Shown here: piece after piece, positions 31,049 to 41,735 of the stretch
How positions within the stretch are numbered: position 1 is the stretch's first letter
Layout: each line of letters starts with the position of its first letter
Assembly (NCBI RefSeq): GCF_020342455.1
Contig: NZ_CP080506.1
Coordinates: 744,001-808,000, forward strand
Source: Profftia sp020342455
GTDB lineage: Bacteria > Pseudomonadota > Gammaproteobacteria > Enterobacterales > Enterobacteriaceae
DNA length: 64,000 nucleotides
Direction: 5' to 3'
Position numbers and translations under genes: made by a program
Notes under the pieces: model-generated
Told to the model about the DNA's origin: nothing
The model's input: only the letters and a program-made list of their open reading frames with translations
Databases searched by the model: none

Positions 31049-32002
31049 AGTATGTTTATAAAACAATACTATTGTACCATCATTAACTATATAAAATTAA
31101 AATATATTATATACTTTATTAATTGTAAACACTTAAATAAGTAGTAATATAATTACTTATATCTAAAATATGCACAGTATATAAAATAATTTATTATTCA
31201 TATCTAAAATTATTAATTATTAGATGGTTTTTAGTAAAATTTTTTTCTTATTGCTAGTATATTTTTATTGTTTATATATAAAAAATATATAAGATTAAGA
31301 ATAAAAAATAAGTTATAAGTATAACAATACAAGTAACAAATTATCTGATAATATCTATTATTATTAATCTCTAAAATATTAACTAATATCACAGAAATAA
31401 AAGATTTTATTTTAAATGACTTATATTAATTTTTAGATTTATTATACAACTACTTATAAAAGAACAGCATAAAAATTTTACGAAAAAACAGTAAGGAAAT
31501 ACATTTAAATATATCTAATTTTTAATTAGGGATGGTATACACATACTAATGATATAATTAGGTCTACTCAAAAAAGAATATAATAGGTATGATTTAATAA
31601 ATCCAGAAATTATGATATATAAAGAATATTCAAAATATTATAAGGAATAATCTACTTGTTATTTAATTATTTTGTATATAAAATATATTATATATTTAAC
31701 TTGTAATACCAAAGTATACATAAAATTAACTATAAATTAATATATAATCATTCATCAATAATTTGCATTTAATAATAAATATATTATTTAATATCATTAT
31801 ATATTATAATCTTAAGTCTTAAAACTAAAAAAATATGCATGATATTCATTTACAATATACAATTAGCTATAAATATACATAAAGAATAATACAGAATTAT
31901 TGTATATTGCAAATTATTATACAATAAAATCATCCTTATATAATATTATTAGGATACTTATATACAAAATTATTTTGTAATTATTCTTATATATTATACA
32001 AT
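31049..32002. other. Gap between waaC and tRNA-Leu, no gene seen
   Basis: About 950 bases of A+T-rich DNA. A bulged hairpin directly after the waaC stop (AGTATGTTT with AAACAATACT, 31049-31070) may end the operon transcript but lacks a T-run. An 11-bp inverted repeat with a 35-base loop (31853-31909) precedes the tRNA. Confidence 0.55.
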
Positions 32003-32084
32003 GCCGAAATGGCGAAATTGGTAGACGCAATTGATTCAAAATCAATCGTTGTAAAACATGCCGGTTCGAGTCCGGCTTTCGGCA
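32003..32084 (+). tRNA. leuX: tRNA-Leu, anticodon CAA, without encoded CCA
   Basis: A class II tRNA that closely matches E. coli leuX: acceptor GCCGAAA/TTTCGGC, D arm GGCGAAATTGGTAGACGC, anticodon loop TTCAAAA (anticodon CAA, reading UUG), long variable arm, T arm CCGGTTCGAGTCCGG, discriminator A. The next three bases are CTA, not CCA, so the 3' end must be completed by the CCA-adding enzyme. Confidence 0.96.
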
Positions 32085-33876
32085 CTACAAAATTATAGAA
32101 AACATATTTCATAATATTAAATTTTTCTTAGAGAAAGAATTTTGAGATATAAATTAATTTTAATAAAAATAAATATTTTATTAAAATTAATATTAACTTT
32201 TTTACTAAACAATATAATTCTTATAGAAAGATTTTTTATCTAAATTAAAGCAAGTTATATAATATTAAAAACTTTATCTATAATATTAATAGTTTGCTAA
32301 TAAAAAGTTCTATGATTATTAATCATTATAAGATTATTAATATAATGATAGGTTATAAAATAAAAAACGTTATTTTACTAAATTATAATTATTATATTAA
32401 TATATTAAGAATATTGTTCTTGAAAGAAAAATAATTTATATTATATCTTTTAATAATTAATTTTATATAAATTAATGTCTCATACAGTAAAATCAATACT
32501 TAAGTTTTAATGCAATAGAATAGCTTATGTGTATTTATTAAAACTAGTTTATAATATTATTCGATATATCAACTTTAATAACGCATTAGATAAGATAAAT
32601 ATAATTACTTTCAATATAATAATTATTATAAATCAATATTAATTTTATATCAATATTGCCTCGTATGTTAAATGTATCTAACTAGGTATATATACAAGCA
32701 AGTAAATTCTCATATAATATCTTATATTATAAAAAATATATTACTTAGCCTATCGATGAATAATACATTAGCTCTATTATTGTACTTTAAAATGATAATT
32801 CTCTATAGTTGCTATTAATTAATTTATTACTTTTATTATTTTAAAATAATGGATAATATTAATAGAAATATAACAGCAATATATTACTGTGTCTTTTATA
32901 AAAAAATCTTATTACATATATAGTTTATCAAAATATTTTAAAATATATATATGATATATAATCCTATTGATTTACTAAAATAGTCATAATAGGTTATTTA
33001 ACATAAAAAATATTGATTATTTATTAAACTATATATAAAAATATAATAGTATTTATCACTTAATCAATAATAAAAGAATGAATTAGAATGAATAAATTAA
33101 TATGTTATAAAAAAATAAAACATATATAAAATAAAAAAATAATATTGCTTTAATACAATATTAATAAAATAATTTCATTTTAAGTCTACTAAGTTTTAAG
33201 TGTGTATTTTTATGATAGACTTTTTTATACTTATTAAATTTATAAACAACAATATTCTTTAAATAACTAATTTCATTCATTTATTTAAATAAAATTAATA
33301 TTAATTTATTCATATTCTAAAATATCACTAACTATATTATAAATAATAATTTTTATAACAGATGAATACCTTAATAAATAATTATTGAAATATATTACTA
33401 ATATATATTCCTATTAATTATAGTAGTGTATTTATTTTTAAGAGTATAAGTGTAATATCTTCTTTAACTTTAGGTAAAAATTATTATGCTAACCTAGTTA
33501 AAATATTATATAGTAATCATTAATGTAGTAAAAATTATATTTACTGAATAAGATAAAAAATCTAAAAATACGAAGTTTTTTATAAAACAAGACTTATCTC
33601 TTTATAGAGATAAGTAATCTATAGTTATTATTATAACCTATATGTATTATAGTACAATTAATACTAGAAGTTAAATTAATCCCTCTAAATATAATATTTA
33701 AATTAATAATTTATTATATTCTAAGAATTAGTATCTATCATTAGATAGATATACTTTTAAGTAAAAAATACTATTAATCTATAAAATAGATATATATTTT
33801 ATTTAATCTTGCAAATACTATTATAATAAGTATATAATAATTGAAGTAGAGAAAAATAATTTATTGAGCAAATACT
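32085..33876. other. Gap between tRNA-Leu and nfuA, no gene seen
   Basis: About 1.8 kb with no recognisable gene. Two hairpins lie near the nfuA side: 33592-33615 (10-bp arms ACTTATCTCT/AGAGATAAGT, loop TTAT) and 33732-33751 (TATCTATC/GATAGATA). Either could be leader structure or chance. Confidence 0.6.
33592..33615. repeat. Hairpin with 10-bp arms upstream of nfuA
   Basis: Perfect arms ACTTATCTCT and AGAGATAAGT around TTAT, 260 bases before nfuA. No T-run follows on the plus strand. Confidence 0.4.
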
Positions 33877-34452
33877 ATGATTTACATTACTAAAGCTGCG
33901 GAAGAGCACATTATTTTGCTGCTAAAAAAACAAAAATCAGGTACCCAAATACGTATTTTTGTAATAAATCCAGGTACATCAAACGCAGAATGTGGTATAT
34001 CTTACTGCCCATTGGATACAGTAAAAGACAGTGATACTAAACTAGATTTTCAAGAAATATCAGCTTATATTGATAATATAAGTGCACCATACCTAGAAGG
34101 TGCAAAAATAGATCTTACTTGTGATAAATTAGGTTCCCAACTAACCTTAAAAGCCCCAAAAGCCAAACTATGTCAATTGGATGACAACGCTTCATTAAAA
34201 GAGCGTGTTGAATATATGTTACAAGTAGAAATTAATCCTCAGCTAGCTAATCATGGTGGCATTGTACTATTAATAGAAATAACTCAAGATAATATAGCTA
34301 TCCTGAAATTTAGCGGAGGATGTAATGGTTGTTCAATGGTAAGCTATACCTTAAAAGATGGTATTGAGAAGGAGTTATTACGTAAAATACCTGAATTAAG
34401 AGGTGTAAGGGATATAACTGATCATAAACGTAGTAAACATTCTTACTACTAA
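33877..34452 (+). CDS. nfuA: NfuA, Fe-S cluster carrier protein
   Basis: A 191-residue protein, same length as E. coli NfuA. It holds a 4Fe-4S cluster between two subunits and delivers it to target enzymes. Residues 1-100 form the degenerate A-type (IscA-like) domain (INPGTSNAECGISYCPLD), which lacks the full cluster-binding Cys set, as in E. coli. The C-terminal Nfu domain carries the essential CxxC, Cys149 and Cys152, in FSGGCNGCSMVSYTLKDGIEK. The end HKRSKHSYY matches EHQRGEHSYY. Ribosome-binding signal is weak (GAGCAAATACT before ATG). No isc or suf genes lie in the window. Confidence 0.96.
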   Translation: MIYITKAAEEHIILLLKKQKSGTQIRIFVINPGTSNAECGISYCPLDTVKDSDTKLDFQEISAYIDNISAPYLEGAKIDLTCDKLGSQLTLKAPKAKLCQLDDNASLKERVEYMLQVEINPQLANHGGIVLLIEITQDNIAILKFSGGCNGCSMVSYTLKDGIEKELLRKIPELRGVRDITDHKRSKHSYY

Positions 34453-35178
34453 ATATTTAGTACGTTAGTTTTAAGGTATCATTATAAAATTAATAATTAT
34501 ACTTGCAATACATTATTGGATGTTAATTGGACTTTTAAAAAAAAATAATACAGATTATGTATCTCAAGATAAAATCTTTCCTAAAAAATATTTATATTGC
34601 TGTTTTATAATTTCATTATATAATATTCTAATTTATATAAATTAGAATAATATTCTATCTACGTAAAGTTATTTTTATTTAATATTAAAATATCAAAGCT
34701 TATAAAATTAAGTTATTTAATATTAAAAATAATTTTAGAATGTATAAATTATTATAATAATATAACTGAAAATAATATAATATTAAGTAATATAAAATTT
34801 ATTTTTTATTTTTTATGTTAAATTTAACACCATATAAATCTAATTATATATAAATAAATATATTTAGATATTTTATTATAAAATGTAAATAACTCATTAA
34901 TGTTAGTTATCTAAGGATATGATTAATAGTGTAGTTATATTAAAAATAATCTATTTAATTTTTTGCTTAAAATATACTGTCAATCTTCTTATTGATATAT
35001 CATTAAGTAATGTACTGATGATTATCAATTTACTACCTTATAATACAATATAATGATACTAAAAAGATTAGCCATAAAGATTATTGATCTTAACGATAAT
35101 CAAACTAATATTGCTATTATTATAGCAAATAAAATTGTAACTAGTAAGCAATATTTTAATTAAAAGTATGTATCTAAT
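34453..35178. other. Gap between convergent nfuA and yidA, no gene seen
   Basis: About 730 bases, A+T-rich. An 11-bp hairpin of almost pure A+T (34624-34649, TATTCTAATTT/AAATTAGAATA) lies 170 bases after nfuA and could act as a weak terminator for either strand. Nothing else is recognised. Confidence 0.55.
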
Positions 35179-35994
35179 CTATTGATGTAACAAAAATTTA
35201 TTTATTGCTACCATTACACCATCCTCTTGATTACTTTTAGTAACAAATTGAGCTGCGTTTTTAATTAAAGGCTCTGCATTTCCCATAGCTACACCAATAC
35301 CCGCGTATTTCAACATCGCTAAATCATTTTCATGGTCACCAATACTCATTATATTTTCGCGTGAAATATTAAGATAGTTAGCCATCAGGGCTATTCCCTT
35401 ACCTTTATCTGCATCTTTGCTCAGAATTTCCAGGAAATATGGACTACTTTTCATAATAGTATAAAGCTTGTATGTTTTTTCCGGGATATAAGTAATAGCC
35501 CTATCAAGTACTGACGGATAATCTATCATCATCATCTTTGAAAAACTAATCTTCTGATCCATTTCATCAGCAGGGCAGAAATATAGTGGGATACCAGTAA
35601 TAAAAGATTCATGTACAGTATATTTGCTTATGTCACGATTTGCAGTATACAGTTTTTGATGATCAAAGACATGAAAATGTGAGCCAACCTGACGCGATAG
35701 TGATTCAAGATATACATAATCAGAATAATTAAGCAAAGTTTCAAATAAAGGTTTCCCATTTTCAGCATGTACTATTAGACTGCCATTATTACAAATACAA
35801 TAGCATCCTACTTTATCTAACTCTAAATCATGTAGATATTGCTGAGTGCCAATATAAGGACGTCCAGTAGCTAGTAGTATATGCACACCATAAGATTTAG
35901 CTGTTAAAATACTCTTCTTTACCGCAGATGTAATAACACGATTATTATTAAGAAGGGTACCATCTAAATCTATGGCAATTAATTTAATTGACAT
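35179..35994 (-). CDS. yidA: YidA, HAD-superfamily sugar phosphatase
   Basis: A 271-residue Cof-type (HAD IIB) phosphatase; E. coli YidA has 270 residues and hydrolyses several sugar phosphates. Seen: motif I DLDGTLL with nucleophile Asp9 (IAIDLDGT), motif II TGRPY, YTANRDISKYTVHESF, motif III Lys near DADKGKGIAL, and motif IV GDHENDLAM. The C-terminal FVTKSNQEDGV is also near-identical. It follows gyrB on the same strand as in E. coli, though separated by about 1 kb where yidB would be. Keeping a general phosphatase in so reduced a genome suggests a housekeeping metabolite-repair role (inference). Confidence 0.93.
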   Translation of the reverse strand: MSIKLIAIDLDGTLLNNNRVITSAVKKSILTAKSYGVHILLATGRPYIGTQQYLHDLELDKVGCYCICNNGSLIVHAENGKPLFETLLNYSDYVYLESLSRQVGSHFHVFDHQKLYTANRDISKYTVHESFITGIPLYFCPADEMDQKISFSKMMMIDYPSVLDRAITYIPEKTYKLYTIMKSSPYFLEILSKDADKGKGIALMANYLNISRENIMSIGDHENDLAMLKYAGIGVAMGNAEPLIKNAAQFVTKSNQEDGVMVAINKFLLHQ

Positions 35995-36346
35995 TATATT
36001 TTTCCTTAAAATACATTATACTAATGCATTATATTAAATAAAACTCATGCAAATAATTATAGTAATATTTTATAAAAAAATCAGATATATATTACCAAAA
36101 ATTTTTTTTATGATAATTATAGATCATATAAAATTAAAGTAATTTTAAAATGAAATAAAATACTATAATTTTTTCTTTAATTGATACAATAAAAATTGTG
36201 GAAAGTATTACTGAATAAAAATTTAAATAATTTATTTGATTACTATTTTTCTTATACTAGAATTATATTCTAACTTTATATACAATATACTAACTAATTT
36301 TAAAATAAATAATATAACAATATAAAATTAATTTATTAATTATATC

Positions 36347-36501
36347 AGTTATCGGGTAACTAATATATGGATAAAATCCATATCACCGTATAAACTTTCT
36401 ATTTTATAATAGAAATATATACCACTATAATAAAGAAAGTATTTTATCTATATTAACCAATTGAAGCTTGATAAGGTTATGTATCATTCCTGAATAGGAA
36501 T
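36347..36501. repeat. Cluster of four short hairpins between gyrB and yidA
   Basis: AGTTA/TAACT (36347-36361), ATATGGAT/ATCCATAT (36365-36383), TTTCTATT/AATAGAAA (36396-36415) and ATTCCT/AGGAAT (36486-36501), each perfect with a 3-5 base loop. Singly each may be chance; the spacing is noteworthy. Confidence 0.4.
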
Positions 36502-36790
36502 CAGTAATTGAATAATTACACTAAAAATAATGAAAGACTAATAGCATTCACAAACCTAATACTTAAAATTATATTAGTAATAAATTATTATATGAATGGG
36601 GTGATTAAATAACTTCTTAAAGTTAAGATTTTTACAAAATACAATAGGTAAATTTTTTCTCTTAAAATATCGTAATAATATTTAAAGTATTTTATATATA
36701 AAATTATTTATTAATAAATAATTTTATATTAATTTAATTAAAATATATTATTACTATAATACAATCTAAATTAATATCATTTAGCATCTT

Positions 36791-36823
36791 AACAATTACC
36801 TCTCATTAAGAGAGGTAATTGTT
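36791..36823 (-). terminator. Strong hairpin downstream of gyrB, likely transcript end
   Basis: AACAATTACCTCTC and GAGAGGTAATTGTT pair perfectly over 14 bp around a five-base loop, 164 bases after the gyrB stop. It lacks a long T-run, so it may work as a 3'-end stabiliser as much as a terminator. Confidence 0.55.
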
Positions 36824-36986
36824 GTAATATAAATTATCAAATAATAATAAATTATTTATAATTTATAAAAAATAAAGAGTATTATATACTATGGTTTTTA
36901 AAAATATTTTATAACTAAATATACTTAAAAATTTAGAATAGTATTCTAAAATATAATGTGCTGGATTTGCTATTTTTTAAAGTAGA

Positions 36987-39407
36987 TTATAAATCTAGAT
37001 TAGATGCACGAAGTGCATTTTCTTCAATAAAAGTACGACGAGGTTCAACTGCGTCGCCCATTAAAGTAGTGAATAATTGGTCTGCAGCAACAGCATCTTT
37101 TATAGTTATGCGCAACATACTACGACTTTTAGGATTCATGGTAGTTTCCCATAGCTGGTCTGGGTTCATTTCACCCAAACCTTTATAACGTTGTATAGAT
37201 AAACCACGACGAGAATCCTTTACCAGCCACTGTAAAGCTTCATCAAAACTAGTAATTGATTTACGACGGTCACCTCGCATAATAAAAGCATTTTTTTTAA
37301 TTAGACCACATAAAGTCTTACCCAAATTAGAAATAAGACAATATTCAACACTATTAATAAAATCTAAATCTAATTTATAACATATTTCTACACCATGGGT
37401 ACGGATAAGTAAGGCAGGTATAAACATTTGATGCTCAATATTTTTATTTAGCATTGCAGAATAAGTGCTTCCGTCAATCTCTTTCTCATTTAGAATATTT
37501 GCCAAGGAAGTAATCCACTGATGTACTTGATCTTGATTACTAAGTTCTACATCTGATAGTGGTTGGTAATATATTAGCTCGTTTAATACCTTCTTAGGAT
37601 AACGGAATTCCATTCTAATAATAATTTTCTGTACCTGATAGTATTTGGTTACTAATTTTTCTAGATGATCTTTAGATATAGCTGGCGAATATTGATTAAC
37701 ATAAAGTTTTGCACTATCAAGAGCGATAGAAAGTTGATATTTGTCCATTGCATCATCATTTTGAATATATTGCTCCTGCTTGCATCTTTTCACTTTATAT
37801 AGCGGAGGTTGAGCAATAAATAAATGACCGCGTTTAATAATTTCAGGCATATGACGATAGAAAAAAGTTAATAGTAATGTACGAATATGTAATCCATCTA
37901 CATCAGCATCAGTCATTATAATAATACTATGATAACGAAGCTTATCTGGGTTGTATTCCTCACGACCTATACCACATCCTAAACCAGTAATCAATGTAGC
38001 AACCTCTTGAGAGGAAAGCATTTTATCAAAGCGTGCTTTCTCAACATTTAATATTTTACCTTTTAGAGGAAGTATTGCTTGATTCTTGCGATTACGTCCT
38101 TGCTTCGCAGAACCCCCTGCTGAATCTCCTTCTACTAAGTATAGTTCAGAATAAACTGGATCTCTCTCTTGACAATCAGCTAATTTACCTGGTAGTCCTC
38201 CTGATAAATCTAACACTCCTTTGCGACGCGTAATTTCACGGGCTTTACGAGCTGATTCGCGTGCACGAGCAGCATCAATTATTTTGCCTGTAATCATTTT
38301 TGCATCAGCTGGATTTTCTTGTAAATATTCGGCAAGTAGTGTGTTTATTTGTGTTTCAACGGCAGTTTTAACCTCAGAAGAAACCAACTTATCTTTAGTC
38401 TGAGAGGAGAATTTAGGATCTGGTACTTTTACGGAAACTACTGCAATTAATCCTTCACGAGCATCATCACCAATAACACTAACTTTAGCTTTCTTACTAT
38501 AGCCTTCTTTTTCTATATAGTTATTCAAAGTACGCGTCATCCCAGCACGAAAACCAGCTAAGTGAGTACCACCATCACGCTGTGGAATATTATTAGTAAA
38601 ACAGTATATATTTTCTTGAAAACCATCATTCCACTGAAGAGCTACCTCAACTCCTATATTATTTTTTACAGTAGAAAAATAAAATATATTTGAATGAATG
38701 GAACGCTTATTTTTATTTATATATTCCACAAAGGATTTAATGCCACCTTTATAATGGAAGTAATCTACACGATAATTACGATTATCGTGTAGATTAATAG
38801 AGACACCAGAATTCAAAAAAGAAAGTTCCCTTAGACGTTTAGCTAAAATTTCATACTGAAATTCGGTATTACTAGAGAAGGTATCCCTACTAGGCCAAAA
38901 ACGTACTGTTGTACCAGTATCCTCTGTGTTACCAATTAATTTTAAAGGAAATTGAGGTACACCATGTACATAAGTTTGCTTGTAAACTTTACCTTCACGA
39001 CGAATAATTACTTCTAGTCTTTCAGATAAAGCATTAACTACAGAGATACCTACTCCATGCAAACCTCCAGAAACCTTATAAGAGTTATTATCAAACTTAC
39101 CCCCGGCATGCAACATGGTCATTATAACTTCAACAGCAGATACTCCCTCTTCTTCATGCAAGTCTGTAGGAATACCTCGACCATCATCCTGTACTGATAC
39201 AGAGTGATCACTATGAATAGTGACAATAATTTTCTTACAATAACCAGCAAGTGCTTCATCAATGGCGTTATCTACAACCTCAAATACCATATGATGCATA
39301 CCTGTACCATCATCAGTATCACCTATATACATGCCGGGACGTTTTCGTACGGCGTCCAATCCTTTTAATACCTTGATACTTGAAGAGTTATAAGTATTTA
39401 ACATCAT
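36987..39407 (-). CDS. gyrB: DNA gyrase subunit B
   Basis: An 806-residue type IIA topoisomerase ATPase subunit (E. coli 804) that with GyrA introduces negative supercoils. Seen: GHKL ATPase domain with VVDNAIDEALAGY, DDGRGIPTD and GGLHGVGISVVNAL; transducer domain with SVKVPDPKFSSQTKDKL; TOPRIM with EGDSAGGSAKQGRNR and TDADVDGLHIRTLLL; the Gram-negative-type insert of about 170 residues; and the C-terminal RYKGLGEMNPDQLWETTMNP. In the TOPRIM motif the usual DVDGSHIR is DVDGLHIR (TTA codon), while both metal-binding Asp are kept. ATG at 39404 is the next codon and aligns better with the E. coli start (MSNSYDSSS). gyrA is not in the window. Confidence 0.97.
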   Translation of the reverse strand: MMLNTYNSSSIKVLKGLDAVRKRPGMYIGDTDDGTGMHHMVFEVVDNAIDEALAGYCKKIIVTIHSDHSVSVQDDGRGIPTDLHEEEGVSAVEVIMTMLHAGGKFDNNSYKVSGGLHGVGISVVNALSERLEVIIRREGKVYKQTYVHGVPQFPLKLIGNTEDTGTTVRFWPSRDTFSSNTEFQYEILAKRLRELSFLNSGVSINLHDNRNYRVDYFHYKGGIKSFVEYINKNKRSIHSNIFYFSTVKNNIGVEVALQWNDGFQENIYCFTNNIPQRDGGTHLAGFRAGMTRTLNNYIEKEGYSKKAKVSVIGDDAREGLIAVVSVKVPDPKFSSQTKDKLVSSEVKTAVETQINTLLAEYLQENPADAKMITGKIIDAARARESARKAREITRRKGVLDLSGGLPGKLADCQERDPVYSELYLVEGDSAGGSAKQGRNRKNQAILPLKGKILNVEKARFDKMLSSQEVATLITGLGCGIGREEYNPDKLRYHSIIIMTDADVDGLHIRTLLLTFFYRHMPEIIKRGHLFIAQPPLYKVKRCKQEQYIQNDDAMDKYQLSIALDSAKLYVNQYSPAISKDHLEKLVTKYYQVQKIIIRMEFRYPKKVLNELIYYQPLSDVELSNQDQVHQWITSLANILNEKEIDGSTYSAMLNKNIEHQMFIPALLIRTHGVEICYKLDLDFINSVEYCLISNLGKTLCGLIKKNAFIMRGDRRKSITSFDEALQWLVKDSRRGLSIQRYKGLGEMNPDQLWETTMNPKSRSMLRITIKDAVAADQLFTTLMGDAVEPRRTFIEENALRASNLDL

Positions 39408-40607
39408 ATGGCTCGTTTATTTTAAATTATGGTAAAATTACTATTTTAATTTATTAACTAAAACTTTTATAATTTTATGTAAAAAATATCTAAAATTTAT
39501 TTATACATTACTATAAAAATTTAAATATAGAGTAAAATAGTTAGAGTAGTTATGTAACTAATTAAGATTAATTAACATCAAAAAACTAATCAATAAGATT
39601 GTCTAGAAGATATTAGCAATCTATGTAATCATTACAGTGGTATTGTATAAGCTATTATAATACAATTCATTATTTTTATATTCACTTAAATCACCTAGGT
39701 AAATAAAAAATTTCTTCTAAATAAAAAATAATTTATATTATCTAATACTATATTTAAAATTGAACATTTTTTATTATTATTAATATATTGCAATAACTAT
39801 ATATTTAATGAATTAATTAAATTAAGTTAAATTAAAAGAAATAACTAATACTCTTTAAAAAAAATGACTAAAAACTATACTTTACGATATAACTCTAATG
39901 GTAAAGTGTTTATAAATTTAGTCAGCAAGATATACTAACATTATCTTGCTATAAATTAATTAACCTAAAAGAATCAATGACTTATAGAAGTAAGTTATTA
40001 CAATATTAGAGTAATGTTTAACAAATTAAGTAATTATGTTTTTTATTATATCATTTTATTAAAATAGGATAATATTTATCCTAGTTTATAAAAAATTTTA
40101 TAAAGAGTTATATAAGCATCTATCTAGATTATTAATAAAAATGAATATATAGATATTAATAAATAATATGTTGACTATTAATCAATATTATCAATCAGTA
40201 ATATCAGATATATAATCTTATTAAACAATAATAAATTAGTTTATTAATTAAAATAAATTATATTTTAGTAGATTACTAATCTAATAAGTGAAAAAATATT
40301 CTAAACTTAATGAAAATATATCAAAATAATTATTTTAAGTATACTATATTTCCGCTATATTATTATAAATAAAATTAACTTTAATAATAAATATATAATA
40401 AAACTAAAGAATGATATTATATCATAATATAATAAATTTTTATATGTCTTGTAATAATGATATTTTTACTTAAATTACAAAAATATTATCAAAAAAATGT
40501 ATTAGTTCTAATAAAACTCATATATCAAATTAACCTATCATACAATCAATATTATTGATATAACCTAAAAATAAAGTAATAAATAAAAAGTAAATATATC
40601 TTATTTA
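39408..40607. other. Gap between dnaN and gyrB at the recF position, no gene seen
   Basis: A 1.2 kb gap, close to the length of recF (about 1.07 kb in E. coli), exactly where recF sits in dnaA-dnaN-recF-gyrB. No open frame or RecF motif remains. A 9-bp hairpin (AGCAAGATA/TATCTTGCT) lies at 39924-39950 and a terminator-like hairpin at 40065-40083. Confidence 0.7.
40065..40083 (-). terminator. Candidate dnaA-dnaN terminator
   Basis: TAGGATAA and TTATCCTA pair around three bases and, read on the minus strand, are followed by TTTTAATAAAAT. It is 525 bases after dnaN, within the lost recF region. Confidence 0.35.
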
Positions 40608-41711
40608 CTATATTCTCATAGGCATTACTATATAAGTAGTAGAAGTAGTCTCTGCATCTTCAATTTGAACGCTAGATGATTCATCAGTAAAAAAAATATG
40701 TACATATTTGCACTTTAGTACACTCAGTATATCTAAAACATAACTAACATTAAAACCAAGCTCTAAAGCATGACCTTCGTAATTTACATCCATAATTTCT
40801 TCTGCTTCTTCCTGCTCTGGATTGTTTGCAGTAATTCTTAATTGCTTATTGCTGAGACAAAAACGTACGCCACGAAATTTTTCATTAGATAGAATAGCTA
40901 CCCTAGAAAATGCTTGTTTTAACTTATCACAACTAGCTTTTAACATTTTATTTGGATTTTTTGGTAATACAAGACGATAATCAGGGAAAAGACCACAAAT
41001 AAGTTTAGAAGTAAAAGTAAAATCACCTATATGAGCTCGAATATTACTACTACCAATTTCTAAAAATAATAAAGTCTCACTATTATCAAGTAGTCTATAT
41101 AGATCTATTACACCCTTACGTGGTACGATAGCAGAATAATAAGGTAATACTTTTTTACCAATAGACATAGAGCATACTGCAAGACGATGACCATCAGTAG
41201 CAACTGTGCGTAAATATTTATTTTTAGTTTCAAATAGCATACCATTAAGATAATAACGCACATCCTGATTAGCCATAGAAAATTGAGTAGATTCAATTAG
41301 TTTTCTTAGTGTCACCTGGGGTAAACTTAATTCAACTTCACTCTGCCAATCATCTACGTTAGGAAAGTGAGAAGCAGGTAGCGTAGCTAAATAAAATTTG
41401 CTACGCTCTGAATATACAAGCATACGATTTCCTTCTAAGACCACAGTTATTTCTGCGCCTTCTGGCAAACCTCGGCAAATATCAACAAATTTACGAGTAG
41501 AGACAGTAATAGCACCCATAACATAATCTTGTAAAATAGGAATGCGTGCTATTATTTCTATTTCTAGATCACTACCTATTAAAAATAAATAATTTTCTTT
41601 AACTCGCAATAGCAAATTATTCAGAATGGGTAATGTTGATCGTATACCCTTTAAGCTGCTAACTTGTTGTAAAGGTTTTAGCAGATGATCTCGTTTAACA
41701 ATAAATTTCAT
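40608..41711 (-). CDS. dnaN: DNA polymerase III sliding clamp (beta subunit)
   Basis: A 367-residue protein (E. coli 366) that forms the dimeric ring tethering polymerase III to DNA. It matches E. coli from MKFIVKRDHLLKPLQQVSS to the C-terminal TTYIVMPMRI, a signature of the clamp end near the partner-binding cleft. Other conserved stretches are LPILNNLLL, LLFLEIGSSNIRAHIGDFTFTSKLI-type and FPDYRLVLPKNPNK. It follows dnaA on the same strand, 24 bases after its stop, so they form an operon as in E. coli. recF, normally next, is gone. Confidence 0.97.
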   Translation of the reverse strand: MKFIVKRDHLLKPLQQVSSLKGIRSTLPILNNLLLRVKENYLFLIGSDLEIEIIARIPILQDYVMGAITVSTRKFVDICRGLPEGAEITVVLEGNRMLVYSERSKFYLATLPASHFPNVDDWQSEVELSLPQVTLRKLIESTQFSMANQDVRYYLNGMLFETKNKYLRTVATDGHRLAVCSMSIGKKVLPYYSAIVPRKGVIDLYRLLDNSETLLFLEIGSSNIRAHIGDFTFTSKLICGLFPDYRLVLPKNPNKMLKASCDKLKQAFSRVAILSNEKFRGVRFCLSNKQLRITANNPEQEEAEEIMDVNYEGHALELGFNVSYVLDILSVLKCKYVHIFFTDESSSVQIEDAETTSTTYIVMPMRI

Positions 41712-41735
41712 ATATTTATTATTACTGTTATTTAA

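Larger units (their letters stand above)
35995..36986. other. Gap between gyrB and yidA, with a run of small hairpins
   Basis: About 1 kb where yidB sits in E. coli; yidB is not recognisable. Four small perfect hairpins lie close together at 36347-36501, and a 14-bp hairpin at 36791-36823. Confidence 0.6.
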
